This document shows positions 32,492 to 40,581 of a stretch of DNA of 43,744 bases, in pieces (position 1 is the stretch's first letter; each line of letters opens with the position of its first letter). A program made the translations under genes and the position numbers. The notes beneath the pieces were generated by a model. It was not told the DNA's origin. It saw nothing but the letters and a program-made list of their open reading frames with translations, and did not search any database. This stretch comes from a bacterium (lineage in GTDB: Bacteria; Planctomycetota; SZUA-567), in NCBI GenBank assembly GCA_003245715.1, contig QKCJ01000022.1, positions 1 through 43,744 of the forward strand. The letters run 5' to 3'.

Positions 32492-33490
32492 TTATTCTGC
32501 CGAAGGATACTCTTCAAGCATCTTGAAAAGCGCCCGGCGCAACTCTTCAAGGCCCTCACCAGTAATCGCGCTGATGCCAATTACCTCACAGCCCGTTTCA
32601 TCGCGCAACCACTCAAGCGAATCCTCCGCGGCAGTCAGGTCAAGCTTGTTACCAACTACAAGTTGAGGCTTATTACCGAGTTTGTCGCTGAAATTTTTGA
32701 GTTCATAATTAATCGCATGGAAATTATCAATCGGATAAGTCCCGTCAATCGGGCAAAGGTTAACCATATGCAAAACAAAGCGGCAGCGCTCGATATGCTT
32801 GAGAAATTCATGCCCCATCCCCGCACCTTCAGAGGCCCCCTCAATAAGCCCGGGAATATCAGCCATTACAAGCTCATGCCCGAAGCCACTACTGATAATA
32901 CCAAGCTGCGGCTGCATAGTAGTAAAAGGATAATCCGCGATTTTAGGCCGCGCGGCTGAAAGCCTTGAAAGTAGCGTACTCTTGCCGGCGTTGGGAAACC
33001 CGGCAAGCCCGACATCCGCAATCAGCTTCAGTTCGAGCTGCAGCCTCTTGCTATGATTTTCCTCGCCATAAGTAAACTCGCGCGGTGCCTGATTCTCCGC
33101 CCCGACGTAAGAACGGTTACCCCGGCCGCCCCTGCCACCGGTAACAGCCAGCCACTGCTGACCTTCTTCAATAAGATCAGCGACCACCTCACCATCACAC
33201 CAGACTTCAGTACCGATCGGAACCGGTATGATAACATCATCGGCGGATTTTCCATTACGGTTTTTACCCTGCCCCGGTTCGCCATTTCTGGCTATATACT
33301 TCTGCCCCTTTGAGAGCGGAAGCAAAGTGTCAACATTACCGGAGGCAACAAGGTATACACTGCCCCCACTACCACCGTTACCGCCATCAGGCCCGCCGAA
33401 AGGGACATTTTTCTCGCGACGAAATGAGACAATGCCATCACCACCACGCCCTGAGCGGACAAGAATTTCTGTTTCATCTATAAACTTCAT
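32492..33490 (-). CDS. obgE: GTPase ObgE/CgtA
   Basis: A 332-aa essential GTPase acting in ribosome assembly and stress control. The glycine-rich Obg fold covers residues 1-158 (RSGRGGDGIVSFRREK, GGPDGGNGGSGGSVYL), followed by the G domain with GFPNAGKSTLLS (G1), DIPGLIEGAS (G3) and NKLD (G4). No extra C-terminal domain is present. ATG at 33490 has AAGG upstream. Followed downstream by the cheW promoter region and preceded by a methyltransferase-like gene. Confidence 0.95.
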   Translation of the reverse strand: MKFIDETEILVRSGRGGDGIVSFRREKNVPFGGPDGGNGGSGGSVYLVASGNVDTLLPLSKGQKYIARNGEPGQGKNRNGKSADDVIIPVPIGTEVWCDGEVVADLIEEGQQWLAVTGGRGGRGNRSYVGAENQAPREFTYGEENHSKRLQLELKLIADVGLAGFPNAGKSTLLSRLSAARPKIADYPFTTMQPQLGIISSGFGHELVMADIPGLIEGASEGAGMGHEFLKHIERCRFVLHMVNLCPIDGTYPIDNFHAINYELKNFSDKLGNKPQLVVGNKLDLTAAEDSLEWLRDETGCEVIGISAITGEGLEELRRALFKMLEEYPSAE

Positions 33491-33528
33491 ATAAACCTTA
33501 AAATCAAAAAATTAATAAAGCACAGGCA

Positions 33529-34368
33529 TTAAAGAGTACTGTAGTTAGCCGGTTCATTATAAGCCGTGTCTGAAAGCGAACCCTCTTTCCAGGCAACAAT
33601 AAGCCTTACTGCACCTTCACCCTCACGGGAGAAACTTCTCTGCTCGACATGACAGAAACCCGCCTGCCGTGCCAGATCGGAAACAATATTCCAGCTCCAG
33701 TAAGCAGGAAGCCTGCGGCTGGTGGCTTCAATTCTTGCCACGCCAGCTTCGGTTATAACATGTAAAATACGTTCGTCGGCGAAATTATCCGCTTCAGCTC
33801 CGCGTACAATAACTTTGGTGCAGGCGATATCACCTTCCCGGTACGTCCAGACAGCCTGCTCCTGCGGGTGGCGACGATAATCCTCAAGAAGAGAATGCCA
33901 GTCACGTCCCTGCGCTGGTCCGGTAAAGGCCAGAAAACCTCCGGCGTTCAGCGCTTTACAGACGCCTTTGAACTTGGCCAGCAAATTTTCCCACTGCGGC
34001 TCAAGCATCAGTGACGGACAGAAAACAGCATCAAATTTATGTGCAGCATTCTCTGAGATATTCTCGGCTGCCGAAGTGAAAACCGGAAGATTCAGGCCGT
34101 GCGAGTCAATATTCTCACGTGCACGCCCGGTAATAAACTCCGACTCATCACAGCAGAGGATATTGCGCACGCCAAGCTTGTGCAGTAAAAGTGAATTGGC
34201 CGCAAAGCCACAGTCAGCTTCAAGGCAGACCTTTGCCGATGTCTCTTCAACCAGTTGGGAAAAAGCTTTGCATAACCCGCCGCGGGATGAATCCTCACCC
34301 CAGTCAGCGCGACGAAACCACTCCCACCGGGCAATCTTCTCAAAATCTGTAACCGGAACGTCTGACAC
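33529..34368 (-). CDS. SAM-methyltransferase-like protein
   Basis: A 279-aa protein with a class I methyltransferase-like core. The start is GTG at 34368, clearly marked by AGGAG 7 nt upstream; the longer frame encodes an unrelated 20-residue stretch. The segment VCLEADCGFAANSLLLHKLG near residue 50 stands for motif I but has A-D-C-G-F instead of the usual glycine-rich E/D-x-G-x-G. CCDESEFITGRARENI is the acidic loop, and FDAVFCPSLMLEPQW lies at motif IV. Motif changes suggest an altered or lost SAM site. The C-terminus (RSFSREGEGAVRLIVAWK) is typical. Function unknown. Confidence 0.65.
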   Translation of the reverse strand: MSDVPVTDFEKIARWEWFRRADWGEDSSRGGLCKAFSQLVEETSAKVCLEADCGFAANSLLLHKLGVRNILCCDESEFITGRARENIDSHGLNLPVFTSAAENISENAAHKFDAVFCPSLMLEPQWENLLAKFKGVCKALNAGGFLAFTGPAQGRDWHSLLEDYRRHPQEQAVWTYREGDIACTKVIVRGAEADNFADERILHVITEAGVARIEATSRRLPAYWSWNIVSDLARQAGFCHVEQRSFSREGEGAVRLIVAWKEGSLSDTAYNEPANYSTL

Positions 34369-34484
34369 TTTGCTACTCCTGTATTTACTTCCCGCAGTGC
34401 AAGCACAAGCTGTTTTTACCAGCGCCACAATATGAATTTAGATGAATGATAACTCAACATCACCTAACAACCAAAAAAAAATAA

Positions 34485-35321
34485 TCAATCAAGCTCAAGG
34501 AAGGAGCTTACCGTTTCAGCCGCCTCAAGAACAACATTAACAAATTCGCCAATCTGCTCATCTTCAATCTCAAGAAGTTTCAGCGCCCACGGGGAGATTG
34601 CCGGAATTGAATTATCGCCAGGATTGCCAAGCAGAAGCGCCCGGCAGAATACATGGGTAATATGTACAATCGCACAGAGCTTGCTGCAGGTGTCATCAGG
34701 CGAAGGATATTTGCGGCAGACACTGATTATATCATCAGGAAGATTCCAGCGGTCAAGGAGCAACGCTCCAACCTCACAATGGGTATAATCAATCTCAAGT
34801 TTCTCCGCCTCAGAGACCAGAATTCCTTCTGAGTGTGTTCGATTTATCACCTTGGCAAAATCGTCCTTGAAATACTGACTCATGATTACAAGGCCAATAT
34901 CGTGTAGCAGCCCGGCCATAAACGCGTCGTCAACCCCGGCATAACCGATTTTTTTGGCAATAGCCTGCGAACCGGCCGCGCAGCAGATAGAAAAACGCCA
35001 GAATTCACGAGTATCAAAAATGGCATTGCTTGTGCTGTAAATATCGTACATGAAAGCAGATAACGCAAGGTTGCGGATTGCGTTGAAACCAAGAATGACA
35101 ATCGCGTAATTGATACTTGTTATCCGGCGGTTAAAGCCGTAAAACGGCGAATTGACAAGCTTCAAGACCTTTGCTGAAAGCGCAATATCGGTACTGATAA
35201 CCATTGTAATATCAGCAGCGCTGGTATCGGGATCGCGTACCAGAGAATTAATTTTAGAAACAACATCAGGCAAGGTCAGCAAATCGCTGATATCCTTGAT
35301 CCTGTCCTCTAGATCACTCAC
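34485..35321 (-). CDS. HDOD-domain signalling protein
   Basis: A 278-aa protein made of one HDOD domain (about residues 10-210), with INSLVRDPDTSAADITMVIS, LVNSPFYGF, INYAIVILGFNAIRNLALS and GLLHDIGLVIMSQYF, where the H-D pair is retained. HDOD proteins link stress and chemotaxis signalling, usually without proven hydrolase activity. GTG at 35321 is chosen because AGGGAA precedes it and because it overlaps the stop of the 59-aa gene by 8 nt. It is the third gene of the M42-peptidase operon. Confidence 0.85.
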   Translation of the reverse strand: MSDLEDRIKDISDLLTLPDVVSKINSLVRDPDTSAADITMVISTDIALSAKVLKLVNSPFYGFNRRITSINYAIVILGFNAIRNLALSAFMYDIYSTSNAIFDTREFWRFSICCAAGSQAIAKKIGYAGVDDAFMAGLLHDIGLVIMSQYFKDDFAKVINRTHSEGILVSEAEKLEIDYTHCEVGALLLDRWNLPDDIISVCRKYPSPDDTCSKLCAIVHITHVFCRALLLGNPGDNSIPAISPWALKLLEIEDEQIGEFVNVVLEAAETVSSFLELD

Positions 35322-35493
35322 CGATCTTCCCTTCTTCAGCCAGAGCCTTAACAATATCCTTCAGTTCATTCATCAGAGGTTGTGAATCATGTGCAGAAAA
35401 CATCTGGTCAATCTTTTTCAGGGTAACAGCAACTACCGCAGGATCAACCTCCTGCTTCTTCTCTTCTGGATTTTTCTTGTCATTACTGCTCAT
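35314..35493 (-). CDS. 59-aa charged protein between peptidase and HDOD genes
   Basis: An ATG at 35493 overlaps the stop of the M42 peptidase by 4 nt (ATGA), and the frame ends with TGA at 35316-35314, 8 nt inside the HDOD gene. The 59 residues begin MSSNDKKNPEEKKQEVDPA and include VTLKKIDQMFSAHD and ELKDIVKALAEEGKIGE. It is highly charged, probably helical, with no cysteine and no membrane segment. Start and stop overlaps at both ends are strong evidence of a real gene. It resembles a short coiled-coil adaptor; no family is recognised. It may work with the HDOD protein, since their translation is coupled. Confidence 0.7.
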   Translation of the reverse strand: MSSNDKKNPEEKKQEVDPAVVAVTLKKIDQMFSAHDSQPLMNELKDIVKALAEEGKIGE

Positions 35494-36551
35494 GGGATAT
35501 ACTTATCTCCAGGCTTTACAGTCATAATAAAGTCAGCAATCAGCTTTACGCAGTTCTCAACATCCTTGATATTGACAACTTCAACCGGTGAGTGCATATA
35601 GCGGTTAGGAACGCTGATAAGAGCCGCGGCGCAACCACTGCTGCTCATCTGCATGGCATTAGCGTCTGTTCCACTGCCACGCGGAATGGGCTGCATCTGA
35701 ACTTCAATTTTGCTCTTTTTAGCGGTCTTGTTGATCTTTTCATAAAGCTTGTGATTGAAATTAGGTCCACGGTGCAGAATCGGGCCGCAGCCAAGCTTAG
35801 CCTCGCCAACCTTTTTGGCATCAACATTCGGCGCGTCAGTAGCAAAGCCAACGTCAACAGCAATACCAATTTCAGGCTGGATAGACTTTGAGGCTGTAAT
35901 CGCCCCGCGCAGGCCGATCTCCTCCTGAACAGTACTTACGGCATGAACTTCGGCACTGATCTTCTGCCCCTTGAGAAGACGCAAAACATCTGCGATAATA
36001 AACGCACCGATACGGTCGTCAAAACCACGGCAGGAAATCAGGTCATTTTTAAGTTCTGTCCAGCCGTTATTGATTGTCGCAATATCACCAGGCTCGACAA
36101 ATTTTAGTGCGTCTTTCTTGTCCTTGGCCCCAATATCAATCCACAGACTCTCAATCTTGCTCTCAGATGATTCGCGCTCCTTGGCAGTCATCAGGTGGAT
36201 CGGCTTGACACCGATAACCCCGGGAATCGGCCCCTTGGCGCCATAAACAATAACCCGCTCACCCTGCAGAATCGGCACATTAACCCCGCCAACAGCCGAG
36301 AAGTATAAAAAGCCCTTGTCGTCAACATGCATAATCATCAGGCCGATCTCGTCACAATGACCGGCAAGCATGACCTTGACCTTGCCGCCCTTATTGAGAA
36401 CACCATGGACATTACCATGCACATCAGTACTTACGTCATCGGCATATTTACTCATATACTTACTTACAATCCCCTGCCCCTCAGCCTCATAACCGGAAGG
36501 TGTCGGAGTAGCCAGAAGATCTTTGAGGAATTTCATTGTGTCAGCTTTCAA
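35490..36551 (-). CDS. M42-family aminopeptidase/cellulase-M-like metallopeptidase
   Basis: A 353-aa cytosolic zinc or cobalt aminopeptidase of family M42, expected to form large tetrahedral assemblies that clip small peptides. Ligands are visible: H65 and D67 in LAGHCDEIG, the aspartate in SCRGFDDRIGA, the two glutamates in VQEEIGLRG, the aspartate in VDVG, and the late histidine in RYMHSPVEV. TTG at 36551 is preferred because GGAG lies 7 nt upstream; an ATG five codons later has none. Leads an operon with the 59-aa gene and the HDOD gene. Confidence 0.9.
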   Translation of the reverse strand: MKADTMKFLKDLLATPTPSGYEAEGQGIVSKYMSKYADDVSTDVHGNVHGVLNKGGKVKVMLAGHCDEIGLMIMHVDDKGFLYFSAVGGVNVPILQGERVIVYGAKGPIPGVIGVKPIHLMTAKERESSESKIESLWIDIGAKDKKDALKFVEPGDIATINNGWTELKNDLISCRGFDDRIGAFIIADVLRLLKGQKISAEVHAVSTVQEEIGLRGAITASKSIQPEIGIAVDVGFATDAPNVDAKKVGEAKLGCGPILHRGPNFNHKLYEKINKTAKKSKIEVQMQPIPRGSGTDANAMQMSSSGCAAALISVPNRYMHSPVEVVNIKDVENCVKLIADFIMTVKPGDKYIP

Positions 36552-36630
36552 TTTTAAGCTCCAGTATATTTATATTGTAAAACCATAAACGGCAAAATAG
36601 CCATAATTCCATATCAGAGAAAACGGGAAT

Positions 36631-36659
36631 ATTGTATCAGGCAGGTATAGCGAGGTCAA
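36631..36659 (-). promoter_or_regulatory. Promoter of the M42/59-aa/HDOD operon
   Basis: Minus strand TTGACC (36659-36654), 17-nt spacer, TACAAT (36636-36631). Confidence 0.6.
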
Positions 36660-36669
36660 GAAAAGAAAA

Positions 36670-36689
36670 ACCGGACTTTAACGTCCGGT
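36670..36689 (-). terminator. Terminator hairpin overlapping the response-regulator stop codon
   Basis: Minus strand ACCGGAC-GTTAAA-GTCCGGT, a 7-bp stem whose loop contains the TAA stop (36680-36678), followed by a T-rich run. Confidence 0.7.
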
Positions 36690-37043
36690 GTATATTATTT
36701 CATGTAATTTTTCAAGAAGCGCCTTTCGGCGGATTGGTTTGTAAAGAAAGTGACAGGAATCGTCCTTCATTGAAGCAATCGACTGTTCGTCGCCACTGAT
36801 GAAAAGCACCGGAACACTCGAACCAAAAGCCTGCGCCATCTTTACCGCTTCATCACCATTCCAGTGCGGCATGATAACATCACAGATAACCGCAGAATAG
36901 AGATCACGCCTCTCGCTCATGAGCGTGTATAGTTCTTTTCCCGTACAAACAACTGAGACATCATAAAACTCAGTAAGCATCTCCAGCAAAATCCCGCGCA
37001 TTTCAGGATTATCGTCAGCCAAAAGAATTCTGGGCTTCTCCAT
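36678..37043 (-). CDS. Single-domain response regulator
   Basis: A 121-aa receiver domain without output domain, CheY-like in shape. Acidic pair D10-D11, phospho-acceptor D55 in AVICDVIMP, S83 in the T/S position and K102 in YKPI are all in place. ATG at 37043 is the natural start. Partner kinase not visible. Given CheW, CheD-like and HDOD genes nearby, a chemotaxis or polar signalling role is possible. The hairpin terminator overlaps its stop codon. Confidence 0.9.
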   Translation of the reverse strand: MEKPRILLADDNPEMRGILLEMLTEFYDVSVVCTGKELYTLMSERRDLYSAVICDVIMPHWNGDEAVKMAQAFGSSVPVLFISGDEQSIASMKDDSCHFLYKPIRRKALLEKLHEIIYTGR

Positions 37044-37124
37044 AAAATATCCCCTATTTTTCTATCCGCATTGGTCTGCCCAAAGCTGAAATCAGCTTCT
37101 TTATTCCTTACGTACTGTACTTAA

Positions 37125-37153
37125 ACTATACTATCATTAACAATTTCTGGCAA
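37125..37153 (-). promoter_or_regulatory. Promoter of the response regulator
   Basis: Minus strand TTGCCA (37153-37148), 17-nt spacer, TATAGT (37130-37125). An AAGCTGA-TT-TCAGCTT hairpin lies in the leader (37083-37098). Confidence 0.45.
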
Positions 37154-37189
37154 GGCAAATACTACAAATGATACATTTTTTTTTATCAA

Positions 37190-38086
37190 TTAAAAGCAGC
37201 CCAAATTATGACGATTTACGATCCCTGAATATGAATCAATGCGTCTGTCCCGTAAAAAAGGCCACCAACGACGCGTTTGTTCGATAATTTCAGAGTCAAT
37301 TTCAGCATAAAGTATTTCCTCCGCATCCTTTGAAGCAACTGCGACTACCCGCCCAAACGGGTCTATAACAAAACTCTGCCCCCAGAAATATATGCCCTCA
37401 CCGCCCTTTAATGATGGCTCGGCCTCAAAACCCACACGGTTGCAGGCAGCAATATAAACGCCATTCGCAACCGCATGCCCCCTCTGAACGGCCTGCCAGG
37501 CCTGATGCTGGTCTTTACCCAACCCCTCAGCATCTGACGGAAGCCAGCCGATAGCCGTCGGATAACAGATAATATCCGCACCTTCAAGCGCCGTCAGCCT
37601 TGCCGCTTCGGGGTACCACTGATCCCAACAGACCAGCGTGCCGATTTTACCGGCAGACGTATCAACTGCTTTATAGCCGGTATCGCCCGGAGTAAAGTAG
37701 AATTTTTCATAATAACCCGGATCATCCGGAATATGCATCTTGCGGTAAACCCCGGGCATCGCCCCGTCACTATCGAAAGTGAGACAGGTGTTATGATATA
37801 GACCACGCGCGCGTTTCTCAAAGAGCGAGGAGATAATTACGACATTCAACTCTTTGGCAAGGCGGGAGACTCTCTCACTCCCCTCGCCCGGTATCTCCTC
37901 GGCAAGATCAAACCGGTCAGGATCTTCAATCTTGCAGAAATACGGCGAAAGGAATAATTCAGGCAGACAGATCACCTTTGCTCCGGCAGCAGCCGCTTCA
38001 CGAGCCATACTCTCAGCCTTGGCAAAATTTTCCTCACGGTCATCACTCATCTTCATCTGAAGTAGTGCAAGTTTATAGCAGCTCAT
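37190..38086 (-). CDS. aguB: N-carbamoylputrescine amidase
   Basis: A 298-aa carbon-nitrogen hydrolase that cleaves N-carbamoylputrescine to putrescine, CO2 and ammonia. The catalytic triad is E43 (LPELF), K116 (YRKMHIPDD) and C153 (VCWDQWYPE). Signatures PTAIGWLP, QAVQRGHAVANGVYIAACNRVG and IYFWGQSFVIDPFG are those of plant- and Pseudomonas-type AguB. ATG at 38086 has GGAG 8 nt upstream. Agmatine deiminase, the usual partner enzyme, is not in this window. Confidence 0.9.
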   Translation of the reverse strand: MSCYKLALLQMKMSDDREENFAKAESMAREAAAAGAKVICLPELFLSPYFCKIEDPDRFDLAEEIPGEGSERVSRLAKELNVVIISSLFEKRARGLYHNTCLTFDSDGAMPGVYRKMHIPDDPGYYEKFYFTPGDTGYKAVDTSAGKIGTLVCWDQWYPEAARLTALEGADIICYPTAIGWLPSDAEGLGKDQHQAWQAVQRGHAVANGVYIAACNRVGFEAEPSLKGGEGIYFWGQSFVIDPFGRVVAVASKDAEEILYAEIDSEIIEQTRRWWPFLRDRRIDSYSGIVNRHNLGCF

Positions 38087-38208
38087 TGCTTTAACTCCGT
38101 AAAAGGTCATAAAAACAATTAAATTGTTTATAATTTACTAAAATTTATCATTACAGTATACAAACAAATGTTAAAAGTATAATAATAAAATACAATTAAA
38201 TATCTGGA

Positions 38209-38242
38209 ATTTTCGGCGAAAATACAGTATTACAGCTGTAAT
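38209..38242. promoter_or_regulatory. Two adjacent dyads between aguB and fliA
   Basis: ATTTTCG-G-CGAAAAT (38209-38223) and ATTACAGCTGTAAT (38229-38242), both perfect, 5 nt apart, in the 290-nt gap between the divergent genes. They are likely binding sites for one or two regulators. The rest of the gap is AT-rich with no clear feature. Confidence 0.4.
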
Positions 38243-38378
38243 GATCCTTAACTTTAACCGGAAAATAAACTTTTTTTGAATGAAATAGGTTACAAAGAGA
38301 AATTAACAAAAGGCAGAGCTATATGTATTTCTGTTACTTTTACGGAAGACCCTGCCAATTGGATGAAATGAATCGGGT

Positions 38379-39128
38379 ATGAACGACAAGGTTGAAAATC
38401 CTGAACTCTGGATCAAATTCCGTTCCGGCGACAGGAAAGCTTACGAAGAGCTGGTAGAGAGTTACCTTCCGATGGTGAAGGTTACTGTAGGCCGCATGTC
38501 TGTAAATGTTCCGGCATTTGTAGACCGTGAAGACCTCTACTCTGCCGGCTGTATGGGGCTTATTGCCGCTATTGAGCGGTATGACCCAACACGTGAAGCG
38601 AAATTTACCACTTACGCACTGACCAGAATCCGCGGCTCGATTATTGATGAACTGCGCCACCATGATACACTAGGCCGTGTTACCAGAGACCGTGTTACCA
38701 GAATACACGAAGCCCAACGTGATCTTATGAACGAAGGGGCAGTAATCAGTGATGAGACAGTGGCTAAAAAAGCCGGACTGACCCTTGATGAATTCTGGGA
38801 TGCGGAAATCGGCGAACAGGCCACAAGAATGGTTCGCCTCTCAGAAAGCTCGGATGATGAGAACCATACGTTTGCCGATATTCTCGCTAACCGCAAGAAG
38901 ACAAACGAACCTGGTTACGAGCTTGAAATGGAAGAAATTATCGAGCTGATCTATGAGATGCTCGATGACAAGGAACAATTACTGGTAGTTCTTTATTACC
39001 GTGAAGAACTGACCCTTAAGGAAATCGGTACGGTTATGGGCGTTTCCGAAAGCCGAGTCTGCCAGCTTCATACAGCCATGGCCAATAAAATACGCCAGAA
39101 ATTACAGGCAAAGGGCATCTACCTGTAA
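38379..39128 (+). CDS. fliA: Flagellar sigma factor FliA (sigma-28)
   Basis: A 249-aa sigma-70-family factor that directs RNA polymerase to late flagellar and chemotaxis promoters. Region 2 holds DLYSAGCMGLIAAIERYDP and FTTYALTRIRGSIIDELR, region 3 begins at TRDRVTRIHEAQRDL, and region 4 has LVVLYYREELTLKEIGTVMGVSESRVCQLH. All are FliA-like, with no region 1.1. The start at 38379 has a poor binding site (CGGGT directly before ATG), so initiation may be weak or coupled to an upstream signal. FlgM follows 204 nt later, the matching anti-sigma factor. A matching promoter lies before the AAA gene. Confidence 0.92.
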   Translation: MNDKVENPELWIKFRSGDRKAYEELVESYLPMVKVTVGRMSVNVPAFVDREDLYSAGCMGLIAAIERYDPTREAKFTTYALTRIRGSIIDELRHHDTLGRVTRDRVTRIHEAQRDLMNEGAVISDETVAKKAGLTLDEFWDAEIGEQATRMVRLSESSDDENHTFADILANRKKTNEPGYELEMEEIIELIYEMLDDKEQLLVVLYYREELTLKEIGTVMGVSESRVCQLHTAMANKIRQKLQAKGIYL

Positions 39129-39213
39129 TAACCTGTTGGTAATATAGAATTTATGCCATAAATAAACCAATTACGGGCGAGTGACTTTTTACAACTTTAA
39201 CCGAAAAATTATA

Positions 39214-39241
39214 TTGCTATTAATATTTACTGATGTATAAT
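39214..39241 (+). promoter_or_regulatory. Promoter of flgM
   Basis: TTGCTA (39214-39219), 16-nt spacer, TATAAT (39236-39241). A weak sigma-28-like element TACA-N15-GCCGGAAG (39246-39272) lies just downstream. Confidence 0.45.
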
Positions 39242-39264
39242 AGAATACAGTAACCATAAGATTT

Positions 39265-39300
39265 GCCGGAAGTTAAACGGATTTAACGCTATATACCGGC
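39265..39300 (+). promoter_or_regulatory. Nested hairpin in the flgM leader
   Basis: GCCGG (39265-39269) pairs with CCGGC (39296-39300) around an inner GTTAAA-CGGA-TTTAAC hairpin (39272-39287). It ends 9 nt before the AGGAGG site region and could modulate flgM translation. Confidence 0.35.
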
Positions 39301-39332
39301 GAGACCAAAACCTTTACAGGAGGAACTGAGCG

Positions 39333-39605
39333 ATGGTTGATCATATTGGCGGCATTAACGGAGCCATGGGTAATATCTCCACACGCAAGATCAAGCAGGC
39401 TTATCAGCAGAATAACACCCCTGCCCAGATTAATGACACTGTAGAAATTTCAAATGATGTCATGACTGTACGCGGAGTTGATAAACCCCGCCTTGACAAG
39501 ATCATGGAAATACGCCAGCAGATCAAGGACGGCACCTACATGACCGACGAGAAGCTCAACGTAGCCCTCGACCGCGCTCTTGATGATGCCCTGAGCAATC
39601 TGTAA
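39333..39605 (+). CDS. flgM: Anti-sigma-28 factor FlgM
   Basis: A 90-aa protein that binds FliA until the flagellar hook is complete and is then exported. The C-terminal half has the family pattern DTVEISNDV and RLDKIMEIRQQIKDGTYMTDEKL, the helices that hold sigma-28; the N-terminal half is polar and flexible as expected. AGGAGG lies about 9 nt before the ATG at 39333. It is encoded directly after fliA, and ends with a strong terminator. Confidence 0.9.
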   Translation: MVDHIGGINGAMGNISTRKIKQAYQQNNTPAQINDTVEISNDVMTVRGVDKPRLDKIMEIRQQIKDGTYMTDEKLNVALDRALDDALSNL

Positions 39606-39622
39606 ATAATTATAACCCAATC

Positions 39623-39654
39623 AGGGGCAACCTTCGGGTTGCTCCTTTTTTTTT
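39623..39654 (+). terminator. Rho-independent terminator after flgM
   Basis: AGGGGCAACC-TTCG-GGTTGCTCCT with a stable TTCG loop, one wobble pair, followed by about nine T. Confidence 0.92.
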
Positions 39655-39693
39655 GACTGAGCTGTTTTATACAACCCGATAAAGCGAGAATTA

Positions 39694-40491
39694 ATGAAAA
39701 CAATCAAGATCAAGAAAGAAGCCAGACAGCAGATTGCCATGGCCAGTGAAGCGGCCACCTATCTTTGGAAGCGTGAATGGGCGGAGAGCAACGGAGGGAA
39801 TATTTCAATCAATCTTACTGAACATATCAGTGATGTTGATGAAAAAACCGAGGGCTTTCCCTTTATTAAAAATAAAAATATCCCAAGTACGGCCAAAGGC
39901 ATGAGCCTTTTTGTGACAGGGACCGGCAAAAGGATGCGTGATCTCAGGGAACCCGGCGATTCTGCCTGCATAATACAGATCGCCAAGGGTGGTTATTACA
40001 TTATCTGGGGCGGCGGCAATGACGAGAATTTCCGCCCGACAAGCGAGCTTCTGCCGCATCTTCACATACATATGGATCTGGTCGCCCATAAAAGCCCCTG
40101 CCGGACTGTCGTCCATACCCACCCGATGGAGCTTATCTGCCTCTCGCACCACCCTCAAATCAGCCACGATCATAAGCGCTTCAACAAAATACTGTGGAGC
40201 ATGCTTCCGGAAATCAGAATGTTTATGCCGCGCGGGCTGGGAGTTCTTGAATTTATCCTCGGCGGAAGCCAGGAACTGGCGGAAAAAACCGCACAAATGC
40301 TGCGCAAACATGATGTTGTACTCTGGAATAAACATGGCGCTCTTGCCGCCGGAACGGACGCGCTTAATGCTTTTGACCTGATTGATGTTGCAAATAAAGG
40401 GGCAAAAATCTATCTGCAGTGCCTGGCGTCTGGTTTTACCCCAGAAGGACTCAGTGATGACGAACTGGCACAGATAGCAACGCTTATATAG
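39694..40491 (+). CDS. rhaD: Rhamnulose-1-phosphate aldolase
   Basis: A 265-aa class II aldolase that splits L-rhamnulose-1-phosphate to dihydroxyacetone phosphate and L-lactaldehyde. Catalytic E118 (PTSELLPH) and zinc ligands H141, H143 (VVHTHPMEL) and H214 (WNKHGALAAG) are present. The N-terminal SNGGNISINLT and the GKGM-like phosphate-binding segment TAKGMSLFVTGTG fit the family. It is isolated from other rhamnose genes here, so its operon partners must be elsewhere. Confidence 0.9.
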   Translation: MKTIKIKKEARQQIAMASEAATYLWKREWAESNGGNISINLTEHISDVDEKTEGFPFIKNKNIPSTAKGMSLFVTGTGKRMRDLREPGDSACIIQIAKGGYYIIWGGGNDENFRPTSELLPHLHIHMDLVAHKSPCRTVVHTHPMELICLSHHPQISHDHKRFNKILWSMLPEIRMFMPRGLGVLEFILGGSQELAEKTAQMLRKHDVVLWNKHGALAAGTDALNAFDLIDVANKGAKIYLQCLASGFTPEGLSDDELAQIATLI

Positions 40492-40581
40492 TATGCCCGC
40501 ACAATAATTTATATTTTTTTTCTGGAATATATTTTCTCAGCCATTATAATGATTGTATGGATGACTGAGGGTTTCAAGGAC

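Noticed and set aside
39805..40335. Long open frame opposite rhaD
   Set aside because: Antisense to an enzyme with complete catalytic residues; no promoter or binding site.
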